Notes: generated by a model not told the origin, from the letters alone. A DNA stretch of 64,000 nt from Sporosarcina pasteurii (GCF_041295575.1 NZ_CP160452.1:2232001-2296000); one strand, 5' to 3'; positions 39,001 through 46,951 are shown, counted from the first letter of the stretch. Translations and numbers: made by a program.

Positions 39001-39103
39001 TCATTGGTATACGGAAAAATGAAACCGCCCCAAGTATAATGACTAAGAACATCGTTACAATTGTAAATACTGGCCTTTTAATTGAAAAGTCACTAATTTT
39101 CAT
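36035..39103 (-). CDS. RND-family efflux transporter (SwrC/AcrB type)
   Basis: A 1022-residue proton-driven pump with the RND layout: TM1 near residue 12, a periplasmic-type loop (about 35-330), five central TMs, TM7, a second large loop, and five more TMs. The TM4 motif GMLVDNAIVVIENI retains the first of the two canonical aspartates (the second is Asn). It most resembles B. subtilis SwrC (YerP), which exports surfactin and supports swarming. No membrane-fusion protein or outer-membrane factor gene is nearby, as expected in Gram-positives. AAAGGA before the ATG at 39103 sets the start; the frame opens at 39163. Confidence 0.9.
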   Translation of the reverse strand: MKISDFSIKRPVFTIVTMFLVIILGAVSFFRIPMTLIPELNPPVAVVVTSYPGASPIEVNEKLTKPLEKSLSTSPGLKTMQSSSQEGSNFIFLMFDWSTKIDDIQMDVMQRIDHVPVPDGANAPRFMKFDPSQFPVIQLSLRAETEQVDIRTLAESLEQELRRTEGVASVTVSGELIEEVQITLNEKKLEEYGLVQEDIVQVIQANHVSMPGEPIETGDKKQLTTRIVSMLTSVDDIKKLPIRTNPLNGEKVYIQDIGKVTLKEATSSTITRANEEQAVLMSVLQESGANTADVSTAFKDALEDLLATEAFKDVAADILFDQGDYIQLAIGNIGQTLLLGGIFAMLVLFFFLKGIKSPIIIGIAIPYSVIVTFVMMFFADFSLNIMTLGALALGIGMLVDNAIVVIENIERHLAMGKKPKLAAYEGAKEVGGAITASTLTTLAVFVPVIFISGLIGEIFTEFALTISFSLFASLIVALTVVPMMAGHMLKAPKINIEARRRRSKPLNRFTRSVKWALRHRLIVLSITVVMLVLSGLGLNKVGTEFLPATDEGFVSVAVKLPNGSSPSATDEVMKKIEAELKKQDDVEVYVSLVGGTQEGLAQGTSNAARGEVYVKLLPLADRNRSIFEFVDAVQPKVLDAILDDAEVSFNLQTASGSSPNVLSFSLKDIDEERLHDAVIELNEELEALNTVQEVSNTIQNTVEEIKIDVNRVKAEEQGLAPYQIAQSINHITRGQLATQIIGEKDEVIDVFVQYDERDRNSIEQLKKLKLRTQTGEFVTLDSVANISITDGPVAIQRVDQAHSVTFDVKYVSTESLGQMTKKVNEIIERIDLPKEIDVSFGGDRELFESAVYDMMLALILAVILVYIVMAAQFESFKYPFVIIFSVPLMVIGVALGLFATNTPISVTAIIGVLVLVGIVVNNGIVLVDYINQQKEKGVSSYDAIIVSVRNRVRPILMTALTTILGLLPLALGIGEGTEMNQPMGIAVIGGLISSTLLTLYVVPVMYSLFDKETRKKNVQGQS

Positions 39104-39221
39104 TGATATGTCCTTTCTACGATCACTTTCTTTCATCATAATGAATGTCACACGTTTGTTCAACCAAGATATTCCATTACGTTACTGAATTGAAGGAAGC
39201 ATCGTCTTTTACTCTTGAAAT

Positions 39222-39261
39222 TAAAAACCTAACGACATAAAGGCAAAGGTGTCGTTAGGTT
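39222..39261 (-). terminator. terminator of prfC
   Basis: AACCTAACGACA / TGTCGTTAGGTT perfect 12-bp stem; on the minus strand followed by TTTTTAA, immediately after the prfC stop. Confidence 0.85.
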
Positions 39262-39266
39262 TCTTT

Positions 39267-40841
39267 TTATAATAAACTATACAATTCAATCTCAGGATTT
39301 CTATCGTGGAACCAGCGCATCGCGAAGTCATTTTCAAATAAAAATACCAATTTGTCATAACGATCCTTCACAAGCATTGCACGTTGCCCAGCCATCGATT
39401 CTTTCACATCTGCCTCGTTATGAATCCAACGCGCTACTTTTGACCCGATATTCTCCATCTGTACTTCAACGTTATATTCGTTTTTCATCCGATGTTCAAA
39501 CACTTCAAATTGTAACTGCCCTACTGCTCCTAAAAGCAATTCTTCAGTATGGAGTGTTCGATAATATTGGATAGCGCCTTCCTGAACTAATTGCAAAATA
39601 CCTTTATGGAAATGCTTAGATTTCATGACGTTCTTGGCTGTGACCCGAACGAACAGTTCCGGAGTAAATTGTGGAAGCGCAGCGAATGAAAAGGATGACT
39701 TTCCACCAATGACCGTATCCCCAATTTGATAATTACCTGTATCATGAAGTCCGATAATATCGCCTGCAACCGCTTCGTTTACTGTTTCCCTGTCATCTGC
39801 AAGAAATTGTGTCGTTTGGGTTAATTTAAACGAGCGAGAAAGTCTTGGTACCGTAACGGTCATCCCCCGGTTAAAAGCGCCTGAAACGATACGCACAAAG
39901 GCAATTCTATCGCGGTGTGCAGGGTTCATATTCGCTTGTATTTTAAAGATAAAACCTGAAAACTCTTCTTCATGTGGATTTATTGCTTCTTCCTCTGTTG
40001 TTAAACGAGCTTGTGGGCGCGGTGCAAACTGTAAAAAGGTTTCTAAAAATGTTTGGACACCAAAATTCGTTAATGCACTCCCAAAAAATACAGGTGTTAA
40101 TTCACCTTTGGCAACACGCTCTTCAGAGAACTCATTCCCCGCTTCATTCAAGAGCATGATATCTTCTAACGCTTGGTCGTAATAAGAACTATCCATCATT
40201 GGATGAGTATCCGCAAGCTCACCGTCTTCATTTAATGCCAAGAAACGGTCTTCTCCTTCAACTCGCGCCTGCTCGATTCGATTGTTAAAACGATCGTAAA
40301 TGCCGAGGAATTCTTTCCCCATGCCAATTGGCCAATTCATCGCATACGATTCAATCCCTAATACTTCTTCTAATTCTTCCATTAAATCGAGTGGCTCTTT
40401 CCCTTGTCTATCCATCTTATTAATGAACGTAAAGATTGGAATGCCCCGCATACGACAAACTTTAAATAATTTGATTGTCTGTGGTTCGACACCTCTTGCT
40501 ACGTCAATCATCATCACTGCCGCATCAACAGCCATTAACGTTCTATACGTATCTTCACTGAAATCTTCGTGCCCAGGTGTATCTAAAATATTTACTTTTT
40601 TCCCGTCATAGTCAAATTGCATCACGGAAGACGTCACAGAAATTCCTCTTTGCTTCTCAATTTCCATCCAGTCAGAAGTAGCGTACTTACCAGTTTTTCT
40701 TCCTTTTACCGTACCCGCATCACGGATTGCGCCACCAAAGTACAATAGTTTTTCAGTAATTGTCGTTTTTCCCGCGTCTGGATGCGAGATAATCGCAAAA
40801 GTTCGACGTGCATTAATTTCATCTGTTATAGAATGTTCCAT
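39267..40841 (-). CDS. prfC: peptide chain release factor 3
   Basis: A 524-residue translational GTPase that recycles RF1/RF2 from the ribosome. G1 SHPDAGKTT (near residue 19), G2 [10 protein letters not shown] (near 65), G3 DTPGHEDF followed by SEDTYRTL (near 87), G4 NKMD (near 142), then the RF3-specific domains II and [11 protein letters not shown] distinguishes RF3 from EF-G. ATG at 40841 follows AGGAGAG. It lies after murE on the same strand; the murE-prfC neighbourhood also occurs in S. aureus. RF3 is absent from B. subtilis 168, so this is a family-level difference. Confidence 0.95.
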   Translation of the reverse strand: MEHSITDEINARRTFAIISHPDAGKTTITEKLLYFGGAIRDAGTVKGRKTGKYATSDWMEIEKQRGISVTSSVMQFDYDGKKVNILDTPGHEDFSEDTYRTLMAVDAAVMMIDVARGVEPQTIKLFKVCRMRGIPIFTFINKMDRQGKEPLDLMEELEEVLGIESYAMNWPIGMGKEFLGIYDRFNNRIEQARVEGEDRFLALNEDGELADTHPMMDSSYYDQALEDIMLLNEAGNEFSEERVAKGELTPVFFGSALTNFGVQTFLETFLQFAPRPQARLTTEEEAINPHEEEFSGFIFKIQANMNPAHRDRIAFVRIVSGAFNRGMTVTVPRLSRSFKLTQTTQFLADDRETVNEAVAGDIIGLHDTGNYQIGDTVIGGKSSFSFAALPQFTPELFVRVTAKNVMKSKHFHKGILQLVQEGAIQYYRTLHTEELLLGAVGQLQFEVFEHRMKNEYNVEVQMENIGSKVARWIHNEADVKESMAGQRAMLVKDRYDKLVFLFENDFAMRWFHDRNPEIELYSLL

Positions 40842-40878
40842 AATTTCTCTCCTCTTTTTCCATGCTTAATGTGTTCAA

Positions 40879-40934
40879 ACAGAAAAAGAACTATCTGTCT
40901 TGCCGAAAACAGCTTAGCAATCGAGATAGCTCTT
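40879..40934 (-). terminator. candidate terminator between murE and prfC
   Basis: Minus-strand AAAGAGCTATCT ... AGATAGTTCTTT stem with a roughly 30-base loop and following TTT. The large loop makes it a weak or regulated terminator. Confidence 0.5.
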
Positions 40935-40940
40935 TCCTAA

Positions 40941-42422
40941 TTAATTAATTTTTTTCACTCTAAATTTTTTCTCCGCCGCTTCAAGTGCAATGTCGGCATC
41001 TGAATGTGGATACTTTTCACGTCCAATAATTTGAAAGTCTTCATGGCCTTTTCCAGCGAATATAATGATATCATCTTCTTCTGCTACAGACACAGCATGT
41101 TGAACAGCTTCTACCCGATCGCCGATACAAGCATATTGTTGATGCGTCATTCCCGCCTCAAGTTCAGATAAAATCGTTTCATATGGTTCATTACGTGGAT
41201 CATCTGTCGTTAACACAACGTAATCCGCAGCAGAGGCTTCTTTGGCCATAATTGGGCGCTTCACTCTATCACGATTTCCACCTGTCCCGATTAGGAATAT
41301 GATTTTATTTTTCTTATAAGGTACGACCGCCTCAATCGCCTTTTGAATCGCGTCAGCAGTGTGTGCATAGTCGACATACATCGTAAGCGGCAAGTCTGTC
41401 TCCACTTTTTCCATGCGACCTGCAATCGGCTCAATTTCACTTAAATAATTGACGATGCTTTCTGTTTTCATCCCTTTTGCGTACAATGCCGCCGTAGCTG
41501 CAAGCGCGTTTGCTACACTAAATTCGCCAATTAATTTCATCTGAACATGATATTCACCGTCAGGCGTTACGAGCGTGAAACTCGTTTGATTGGCTTCTAA
41601 CTGAATATCTTTCGCATGAAAATGTCCTTTATTGTGTACGCCATATGTGAGAATTGGATGACTTGTTTTTTCAATAAATTTCTCATACCAAGGGTCATCG
41701 ATATTCACAATGGCATATTTTCTTTGCGAAAGGTCTTGTCCCAATTGAGCAAACAATAACCCTTTCGCATCCCCGTAATTGTCCATCGTTCCGTGAAAAT
41801 CAAGATGATCATGCGTTAAATTTGTAAAGACCACAATATCAAATTCAGTACCTGCCAACCGACCTTCGACTAGACCATGTGATGAAACCTCCATCGTCAT
41901 TGTTTGACAGCCTTCATTCGCAGCTTGTGCAATCATAGACTGTGTGGCGAGTACATTCCCTGTTGTATTTTCCGTTTCATAAAGCGTTCCATTTAAATTA
42001 AATCCGATTGTTCCGGAAGCTGCAGATTTTTCATGTGCCGCTTGTAAAATTGATTGGATAATGCCACTTACACTCGTTTTTCCATTCGTTCCCGTCACAC
42101 CAATCATCGTCATTTTTTTCGATGGATAATTAAAATATCTCGGTGCCAATAGACCAAGTGCACGTGAGGTATTTTCAACAGTCACAACTGCAACTTTTTC
42201 TAAATCTACAGGTATCGGCTTCGAAGCCACGATGACACGTGCCCCGTTATCAATCGCTTGTTGAACATATTGATGTCCATCCACTGTAAAACCTTCAATA
42301 CAAACAAAAACGCCACCGGGTTGGACCGCTCTAGAATCCACCTCCAAATCTGTCACCGTTTCAGGTAGTGCGCCTTCCACATGTTTTATAGGTAGTATCG
42401 AAAATAAACTTTTCGTATCCAT
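40941..42422 (-). CDS. murE: UDP-MurNAc-tripeptide ligase MurE
   Basis: A 493-residue Mur ligase that adds the third residue (meso-DAP or L-Lys) to the peptidoglycan stem peptide. ATP-loop GVTGTNGKTS is near residue 108, carbamylated-lysine region and FTNLTHDHLDFHGTM near 205, and the C-terminal ligand region IIFLIGTGGNRDR near 370. The substrate-selective motif near 405 reads DDPRNEP, mixing features of DAP enzymes (DNPR) and Lys enzymes (D[DN]P[NA]). Length, start and isolation from the dcw cluster match S. aureus MurE, also beside prfC. ATG at 42422 is used, six bases after GGAGG. Confidence 0.93.
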   Translation of the reverse strand: MDTKSLFSILPIKHVEGALPETVTDLEVDSRAVQPGGVFVCIEGFTVDGHQYVQQAIDNGARVIVASKPIPVDLEKVAVVTVENTSRALGLLAPRYFNYPSKKMTMIGVTGTNGKTSVSGIIQSILQAAHEKSAASGTIGFNLNGTLYETENTTGNVLATQSMIAQAANEGCQTMTMEVSSHGLVEGRLAGTEFDIVVFTNLTHDHLDFHGTMDNYGDAKGLLFAQLGQDLSQRKYAIVNIDDPWYEKFIEKTSHPILTYGVHNKGHFHAKDIQLEANQTSFTLVTPDGEYHVQMKLIGEFSVANALAATAALYAKGMKTESIVNYLSEIEPIAGRMEKVETDLPLTMYVDYAHTADAIQKAIEAVVPYKKNKIIFLIGTGGNRDRVKRPIMAKEASAADYVVLTTDDPRNEPYETILSELEAGMTHQQYACIGDRVEAVQHAVSVAEEDDIIIFAGKGHEDFQIIGREKYPHSDADIALEAAEKKFRVKKIN

Positions 42423-42549
42423 CAAAATCCTCCGTTCAATCCTACATATTCGATTTCACATTTTATACGACCTTGCTTTTAATTTCCTTTACTATTGCTC
42501 TAAGCTTGTCTATATGGGTAGTTTATTATAAACGAGAATGCGAATTGTT

Positions 42550-42660
42550 TTACCTTCTCTCGTAGCAATATTCATCCGATGTATAGCCAGAAGGATTAGG
42601 TATTTCTATCAGTGTTCTAAAGAAATCCACTGTTTTTTCTTTTTTAAATAAATTCGTCAT
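42550..42660 (-). pseudogene. N-terminal remnant of a peptidase-like gene
   Basis: A 36-codon frame with a good ribosome-binding site (AGAGGAG, nine bases before the ATG). The product reads TVDFFRTLIEIPNPSGYTSDE, resembling the first residues of M42/M20 family aminopeptidases (LTEIPSPSGYE...). It then hits a stop; another frame continues for a few codons with TREGKTIRI before also stopping. No catalytic region follows before murE. I read it as the stub of a deleted peptidase gene. It could alternatively be a short peptide gene in its own right. Confidence 0.5.
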
Positions 42661-42761
42661 CCAAATTCTCCTCTTTTCCCCGTACCTTAAATTATACAAT
42701 GATTATCCTTTTAGAAAAAGGTAAAAGAAACGAAGTGAAGCAAAAAACGATTCGTTTGTAC

Positions 42762-42803
42762 TAAAAAACTCCAATTGTTTTTAGCATTTAACAAATGGAG
42801 TGT
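42762..42803 (-). terminator. terminator of the aldehyde dehydrogenase gene
   Basis: Minus-strand ACTCCAtTTGTT / AACAAtTGGAGT stem followed by TTTTTTAG. Confidence 0.85.
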
Positions 42804-42811
42804 AGTATTCT

Positions 42812-44200
42812 TCATCGAATGAACGGTTTAATGAGTTTTAATTTATTTTTATAAGGTGGGAATGCTAGTCTCATAGGAACTTTTGTAGGTCTTTGCAGCA
42901 TCGATTTTGCATGCGTGAATAATTCAAAGCTTGCTTTACCATGATAAGCATTCATCCCTGATGCACCGACACCGCCGAAAGGTAAATGGATATTGCCAAC
43001 ATGGGAAATCGTATCATTAATACATCCACCACCGAATGGCAAGTTTTCAACAAAATAATTTGCTGCTCGTTCGTTTTCTGTAAACATATAGGCAGCTAAT
43101 GACTTCGGTTGTTGTCGAATGCGATGCATGGCTTCACCCAAATTATCATATTCAATGATGGGAAGTACAGGTCCGAAAATTTCTTCTTCCATAGATGGAC
43201 TTCCCCAATGTACATTCGATAATAATGTTGGCGCAACAAAAAGTTTTGTACGTTCATATTGTCCACCATAAACAATATGAGCGGACTCTTTCTCAATAAT
43301 CTCTGTAATTCGATTGAAATGTTTTTCATTAATGATACGACCATAGTCCGGACTATCTATCGGGTTCTTACTAAAAAACTTTTGAATGACACGAATCATT
43401 CGTTTGGTCAATGCTTCCTTTACACTTTTATGCACGAGTAAATAATCAGGCGCCACACATGTTTGACCGGTATTTATAAATTTCCCCCAAACAATACGTT
43501 CAGCTGCATGATCAAGGTTTGCGGTTTGGTCCACAATAACAGGACTTTTCCCACCTAATTCTAATGTGATGGGGGTTAACCTTTCCGCAGCAGCTTTCAT
43601 TACGATTTTTCCTACCGTAGTACTTCCTGTAAAGAAAATATAATCGAACGGAGCATGGATTAAAGCAGATATTTCTTCACGCTCACCTTCTACTACGCGT
43701 ATATAATGAGGTGGGAAAACTTCTTCAATTATGTCGCCAATCACCTGACACGTATGCATCGTCATTTCTGAAGGCTTAACCATGGCACAATTTCCACCAA
43801 CAATTGCGCCAATTAATGGCTCTATGACAAGTTGAAATGGATAATTAAATGGTCCAATGATGAGCACAACCCCGTAAGGTTCACGTACGATAAAACTTTT
43901 TGCTGGCTGTAAATGCATAGGCGTTTTCACTTTTTGCGGTTTAACCCAATCATCAATTGATTTCAGCATAAATGAAATACTCGAAAGAACAAAACCTATT
44001 TCAGTCGCATACGCTTCAAAAGAACTTTTTCCTAAATCTTTATGAAGTGCCTGTGTAATCGCATCTTCACGATCAAGGATTGCATCGTATAACCTCTTTA
44101 ACATTCGTTTTCTAAATTCAACACTTTTTGTCTTACCTGAAAAATAAAAGTCCTGCTGTGTTTGAATCATTGATTGCATATCATCTGCAGTAAAGTTCAA
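42812..44200 (-). CDS. aldehyde dehydrogenase (YwdH/AldX-like, class-3 type)
   Basis: A 462-residue NAD(P)-dependent aldehyde dehydrogenase of the short, class-3-like group. IIGPFNYPFQL (near residue 113), the cofactor loop FTGSTTVGKIVMKAAA (near 190), catalytic Glu in LELGGKSPVIVD (near 214), catalytic Cys in NTGQTCVAPDY (near 248) and EEEIFGPVLPI (near 340). The basic, proline-rich C-terminus may contact membrane, as in fatty-aldehyde enzymes. Start is a TTG at 44200, seven bases after GGAGG. Likely oxidises medium or long-chain aldehydes. Confidence 0.9.
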   Translation of the reverse strand: MNFTADDMQSMIQTQQDFYFSGKTKSVEFRKRMLKRLYDAILDREDAITQALHKDLGKSSFEAYATEIGFVLSSISFMLKSIDDWVKPQKVKTPMHLQPAKSFIVREPYGVVLIIGPFNYPFQLVIEPLIGAIVGGNCAMVKPSEMTMHTCQVIGDIIEEVFPPHYIRVVEGEREEISALIHAPFDYIFFTGSTTVGKIVMKAAAERLTPITLELGGKSPVIVDQTANLDHAAERIVWGKFINTGQTCVAPDYLLVHKSVKEALTKRMIRVIQKFFSKNPIDSPDYGRIINEKHFNRITEIIEKESAHIVYGGQYERTKLFVAPTLLSNVHWGSPSMEEEIFGPVLPIIEYDNLGEAMHRIRQQPKSLAAYMFTENERAANYFVENLPFGGGCINDTISHVGNIHLPFGGVGASGMNAYHGKASFELFTHAKSMLQRPTKVPMRLAFPPYKNKLKLIKPFIR

Positions 44201-45099
44201 TTGATTCCCTCCGTTTCTTTTCTAGTTTATATGGTAGACAGAATACTAGGCAAATACAAACCAAAGCTCACGATATACAACTGCTTTCATTGTTAATTCA
44301 AAAGTAGATTGTTTAGCCTTTGGATTTCGAGCCCACCTTCAAACTTGACCAGATTTACAATTTCGCTATTCAGTTGTAGAACCACATTCTTCGACAAGAT
44401 CTCAACAAGTTCGAAAGAAGTCAATATTTCTAAAGGACTGTTTTTTCATCTTACTAAGTTCCGACCAATTGCACAGTTTTAAATCATTATTCGTTCCACA
44501 TACTATATTTGTCAGATTTTCTTCCTGACCACTTTCAAAGGGTAGCTAAGGCGCTTGTATTAGCTAGCATTACGTTTGACGGATAGGTTGCATCAAACAT
44601 TCTGCACATAAGTTGAAGAGTATGAGGGAATACTTCTTATAAAGCAGCCTTGTTCTCGAGAACAAACCCAAGGATTTTATTGCCAAGGATGCGTCTAATC
44701 TTGTAGTTGTGGAGTCAATTCTCAATCGTATGCGAGTGGCTTCTCGCAAAGCACATTTTATCCAAGCATGGGATGCTGGCGTTACCCGATATAGCCCTAG
44801 GCGAAAAGAACTCTCATATGAGGTTGCAGCATGTAACCCCTATTTATTCTCCATTTCTGTAAGTCGAACATCGTTTTATCAAATAATCAATGGTTTTTGC
44901 ATTTTCATTTTGTTGAAGTTGTTGTGATTCTTAACGAACAAGTGCAAATGTAGTATAAGTTTGTTCCTTTTTAATCTAATCAATCAAGAAAGAGAAAAAA
45001 GTAGGCCTTCCGATTCGATTTACCCTTTCACGGTTTTTATTATATCACCTAGGGGTAAAGAGTGTTTAAATCACTATAAACCAATGAGGAGGAAATACA
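44201..45099. other. gene-poor 0.9-kb interval with decayed appearance
   Basis: No convincing gene on either strand. The longest frame (44709-44927, plus) has no ribosome-binding site and an unlikely composition. On the minus strand short open stretches (near 44295-44440 and 44570-44838) read as protein-like but lack starts. A perfect 16-base palindrome TTGTTCTCGAGAACAA lies at 44649-44664. The stretch looks like eroded coding sequence, possibly an old mobile element, but no transposase motif can be recognised. Confidence 0.5.
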
Positions 45100-45246
45100 A
45101 TGACAACTACTGAAGCATGGTGGGAAGAAATATTCGAAGGAGACCTTGCCCTTGGAATTAACAAAGAGAGACTTGCTGAACTTGATGAAGAGAATTTCCT
45201 CTATTTTAAAGAGGACGAATCCGACGATGATGAATTGCATTCTTGA
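45100..45246 (+). CDS. 48-residue acidic protein
   Basis: A complete small gene: GAGGAGG seven bases before the ATG, 48 codons, then a terminator. The product is strongly acidic (about 17 D/E), with WWEEIFEGDLALGI near the start and an EDESDDDE cluster near the end; no cysteine or membrane segment. The excellent ribosome-binding site and terminator argue that it is real. I do not recognise it. It lies between the decayed interval and the convergent alkA-like gene. Confidence 0.65.
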   Translation: MTTTEAWWEEIFEGDLALGINKERLAELDEENFLYFKEDESDDDELHS

Positions 45247-45256
45247 CTAATATTTT

Positions 45257-45298
45257 AAACAGCTTTTCCATATCATTTACTGGAAAAGCTGTTTTTTT
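45257..45298 (+). terminator. terminator of the acidic small gene
   Basis: AACAGCTTTTCCA / TGGAAAAGCTGTT stem followed by TTTTTT; the stop codon of the convergent glycosylase gene lies in the loop, so it is shared. Confidence 0.88.
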
Positions 45299-46145
45299 CG
45301 ATACTCCTCCATAAATACAAAGCCGCGTAACTTAAATATGGAGACCAAGTAGGAAAACGCGCAATGATTTCCTCTCTCGTTGGTTTTTTATCCATTCCCC
45401 ATAAATTCTTTAATGCGTTTTGTAACCCAATATCTGCGACTGGAAATAAGTTTTGACGTCCTAGACCAGACATGAGAAAGCTTTGGGCAGTCCACGGACC
45501 GACACCTCGATAATTGGTTAGGATATCAATTACTTCCTTGTCCTCTAATCGTTGTAATTTTTCAAGATCGAGAGAACCAGATGCCACCGCTTGCGATAAA
45601 CCAATGAGATACTCGGCCTTCCTTGAACTAAATTGCATGTCTCGAAGTGTTGACACTTCAAGGTTAGCGATAACTTCAGGTAAAGGATACTGCAACACAC
45701 CATCTATTTCAGTGCCGAATGCTTTAATAAAGCGCATCGTTAATGTATTCGCAAAAGACATATTTAGTTGTTGATGAATAATACTGCGCATTAATGTACC
45801 ATAAAGCGAAAAACTTCGTACAAGTGGTGTACCTTCGTGGATATTAAATATTGGTGCCAAATCCGTATCTTGAAAATGAAGGTGAATGTCCTCTAAAGGT
45901 TGATTAAAATGAAAGATGTCTTTCACAGTATTTAGTTGCACGTCATTAAGTATTCCGTTCAGAACAAAAGAAGGCGCTTCTTTCATGCCCGTTGCTTGCA
46001 AGGTCACTACATTCCCTTCTTCCATTGGAAATCGAATTGAGCGGTTCAATATATCAACTGAATTTACAGGATCTCCTGCCAGTCTTTCCAATGCCCCATC
46101 GAAATCATATATAAATGGAAGTGTAATCAGATTCCCAATAACCAC
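45273..46145 (-). CDS. DNA-3-methyladenine glycosylase II (AlkA/YfjP-like)
   Basis: A 290-residue base-excision repair glycosylase of the HhH-GPD superfamily. The helix-hairpin-helix LTNYRGVGPWTAQSFLM is near residue 212 and the catalytic aspartate lies in LFPVADIGLQNAL near 238; SIIHQQLNMSFANTL near 122 is the conserved start of the fold. The N-terminal domain is AlkA-like. It would remove alkylated purines. The start GTG at 46145 has only a weak GGCGGGTGA upstream, so the N-terminus is less certain. Confidence 0.9.
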   Translation of the reverse strand: MVIGNLITLPFIYDFDGALERLAGDPVNSVDILNRSIRFPMEEGNVVTLQATGMKEAPSFVLNGILNDVQLNTVKDIFHFNQPLEDIHLHFQDTDLAPIFNIHEGTPLVRSFSLYGTLMRSIIHQQLNMSFANTLTMRFIKAFGTEIDGVLQYPLPEVIANLEVSTLRDMQFSSRKAEYLIGLSQAVASGSLDLEKLQRLEDKEVIDILTNYRGVGPWTAQSFLMSGLGRQNLFPVADIGLQNALKNLWGMDKKPTREEIIARFPTWSPYLSYAALYLWRSIEKNSFSSK

Positions 46146-46176
46146 TCACCCGCCTATTATTAATTGTAACTTTAGT

Positions 46177-46197
46177 ATACTGGATACTGGATACTGG
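46177..46197. repeat. three tandem copies of ATACTGG
   Basis: Heptamer ATACTGG repeated exactly three times, 31 bases upstream of the alkA-like start, in the spacer. Possibly unstable in copy number; effect unknown. Confidence 0.8.
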
Positions 46198-46309
46198 CCC
46201 CAAGAAGGAAGCACGATTGAGTCAAGTTTTTGTCGGTACTATTTTAGGCAGATGTTTTCTCTCCCATGATAGTTTAGTATTCCGTTTTTTAAAATACCAA
46301 ATAAACCAT

Positions 46310-46611
46310 GTTGATTTCCGTTCCGAGCGGACGCTTTTCCAGCTTCAGGAGGCAGATGCTCGAGTCATAAGCCACATTAACTGCGCGGCAAAAAACGCCA
46401 CTCCGTTAATTCGTCTTATGCTTGTCGCATCTAAGCGCCTCCTTCAGCTTTCATTATTTCCGCGAGGCGTGCGGTGAGCCAATCGCAAAACGTAGATTGC
46501 GATTTGCCGTATTTCTGCGGTTTTTGCAGAAATTAAGGCAGGCGATAGATATTCATGTTCATAACGCTTCGCTTAATCTCGCAGGAGTCGCCGCTCTGCA
46601 CTCCAATCAAC
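46310..46611. repeat. composite extragenic inverted-repeat element
   Basis: Begins GTTGATTTCCGTTCC and ends CACTCCAATCAAC, so its termini are inverted. The outer sequence (GAGCGGACGC..., GCGAGGCGTGCGGTGAGCC, CTCGCAGGAGTCGCCGC) resembles the dispersed non-coding repeats found in several Bacillaceae genomes. A second inverted repeat is nested inside: AGCTTCAGGAGGC near 46339 pairs with GCCTCCTTCAGCT near 46437, with CATAAG / CTTATG and TTAAC / GTTAA pairs further in. Two further hairpins (CAATCGCA / TTGCGATT; TTTCTGC / GCAGAAA) follow. GC is higher than in the flanks. The small frames across it are not genes. Identification as a family is from memory. Confidence 0.7.
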
Positions 46612-46749
46612 AGAGATTCCTGTTATATAAACACATTAACTTACATAAAACTTACTTATTAATGCCTTCTTTAACTCAATATCCAATAACAACGCTCCAA
46701 GCAAAAAATATATAACAGAAAAAACCTTTAAATTTTTTCTTAAAAAGGG

Positions 46750-46777
46750 TTGACTTAATTTCTACGTTAGGTATAAT
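46750..46777 (+). promoter_or_regulatory. sigma-A promoter of the tRNA gene
   Basis: TTGACT, 16-base spacer, TATAAT, ending 36 bases before the mature tRNA 5' end. Confidence 0.82.
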
Positions 46778-46813
46778 AGTAATTGTCCAGTACATGAGAC
46801 ACATCATAAAAAC

Positions 46814-46886
46814 GGTTTCGTAGCTCAGTTGGGAGAGCGCCACCTCGACAAGGTGGAAGTCGGGGGTTCGAGCCCCTCCGAGACCA
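46814..46886 (+). tRNA. tRNA-Val(GAC)
   Basis: A 73-base cloverleaf: acceptor GGTTTCG / CGAGACC with discriminator A, D-arm GCTC / GAGC, anticodon stem CCACC / GGTGG, variable AAGTC, T-arm GGGGG / CCCTC with loop TTCGAGC. CCA is partly encoded (CCA then TACT). The anticodon loop is TCGACAA, giving anticodon GAC. Position 33, almost always T, is C. Solitary gene with its own promoter and terminator. Confidence 0.93.
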
Positions 46887-46920
46887 TACTAACAAACTCT
46901 TATGATATAAGGTTTGATAA

Positions 46921-46951
46921 AACACCATCCTACAAAGGATGGTGTTTTTGT
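46921..46951 (+). terminator. terminator of tRNA-Val
   Basis: AACACCATCCT-ACAA-AGGATGGTGTT stem followed by TTTG. Confidence 0.9.

Noticed and set aside
36035..39103. Second aspartate of the RND TM4 pair replaced by Asn taken as inactivation
   Set aside because: LVDNAIVVIEN with a single Asp is common in SwrC-type Gram-positive RND pumps, so it is not evidence of a broken gene.
42423..42811. T-box or lysine riboswitch before murE
   Set aside because: No T-box sequence, specifier hairpin or lysine-aptamer elements could be found in the leader.
44709..44927. 72-codon frame on the plus strand in the empty interval
   Set aside because: Starts with TTG-type codon without a Shine-Dalgarno; no recognisable motif; adjacent frames are similarly open.
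46310..46611. Possible CRISPR array
   Set aside because: There are inverted, not regularly spaced direct repeats, and no cas gene is present.
46217..46715. Plus-strand frames of 86-97 codons
   Set aside because: They run through the inverted repeats and hairpins of the extragenic element and lack ribosome-binding sites.
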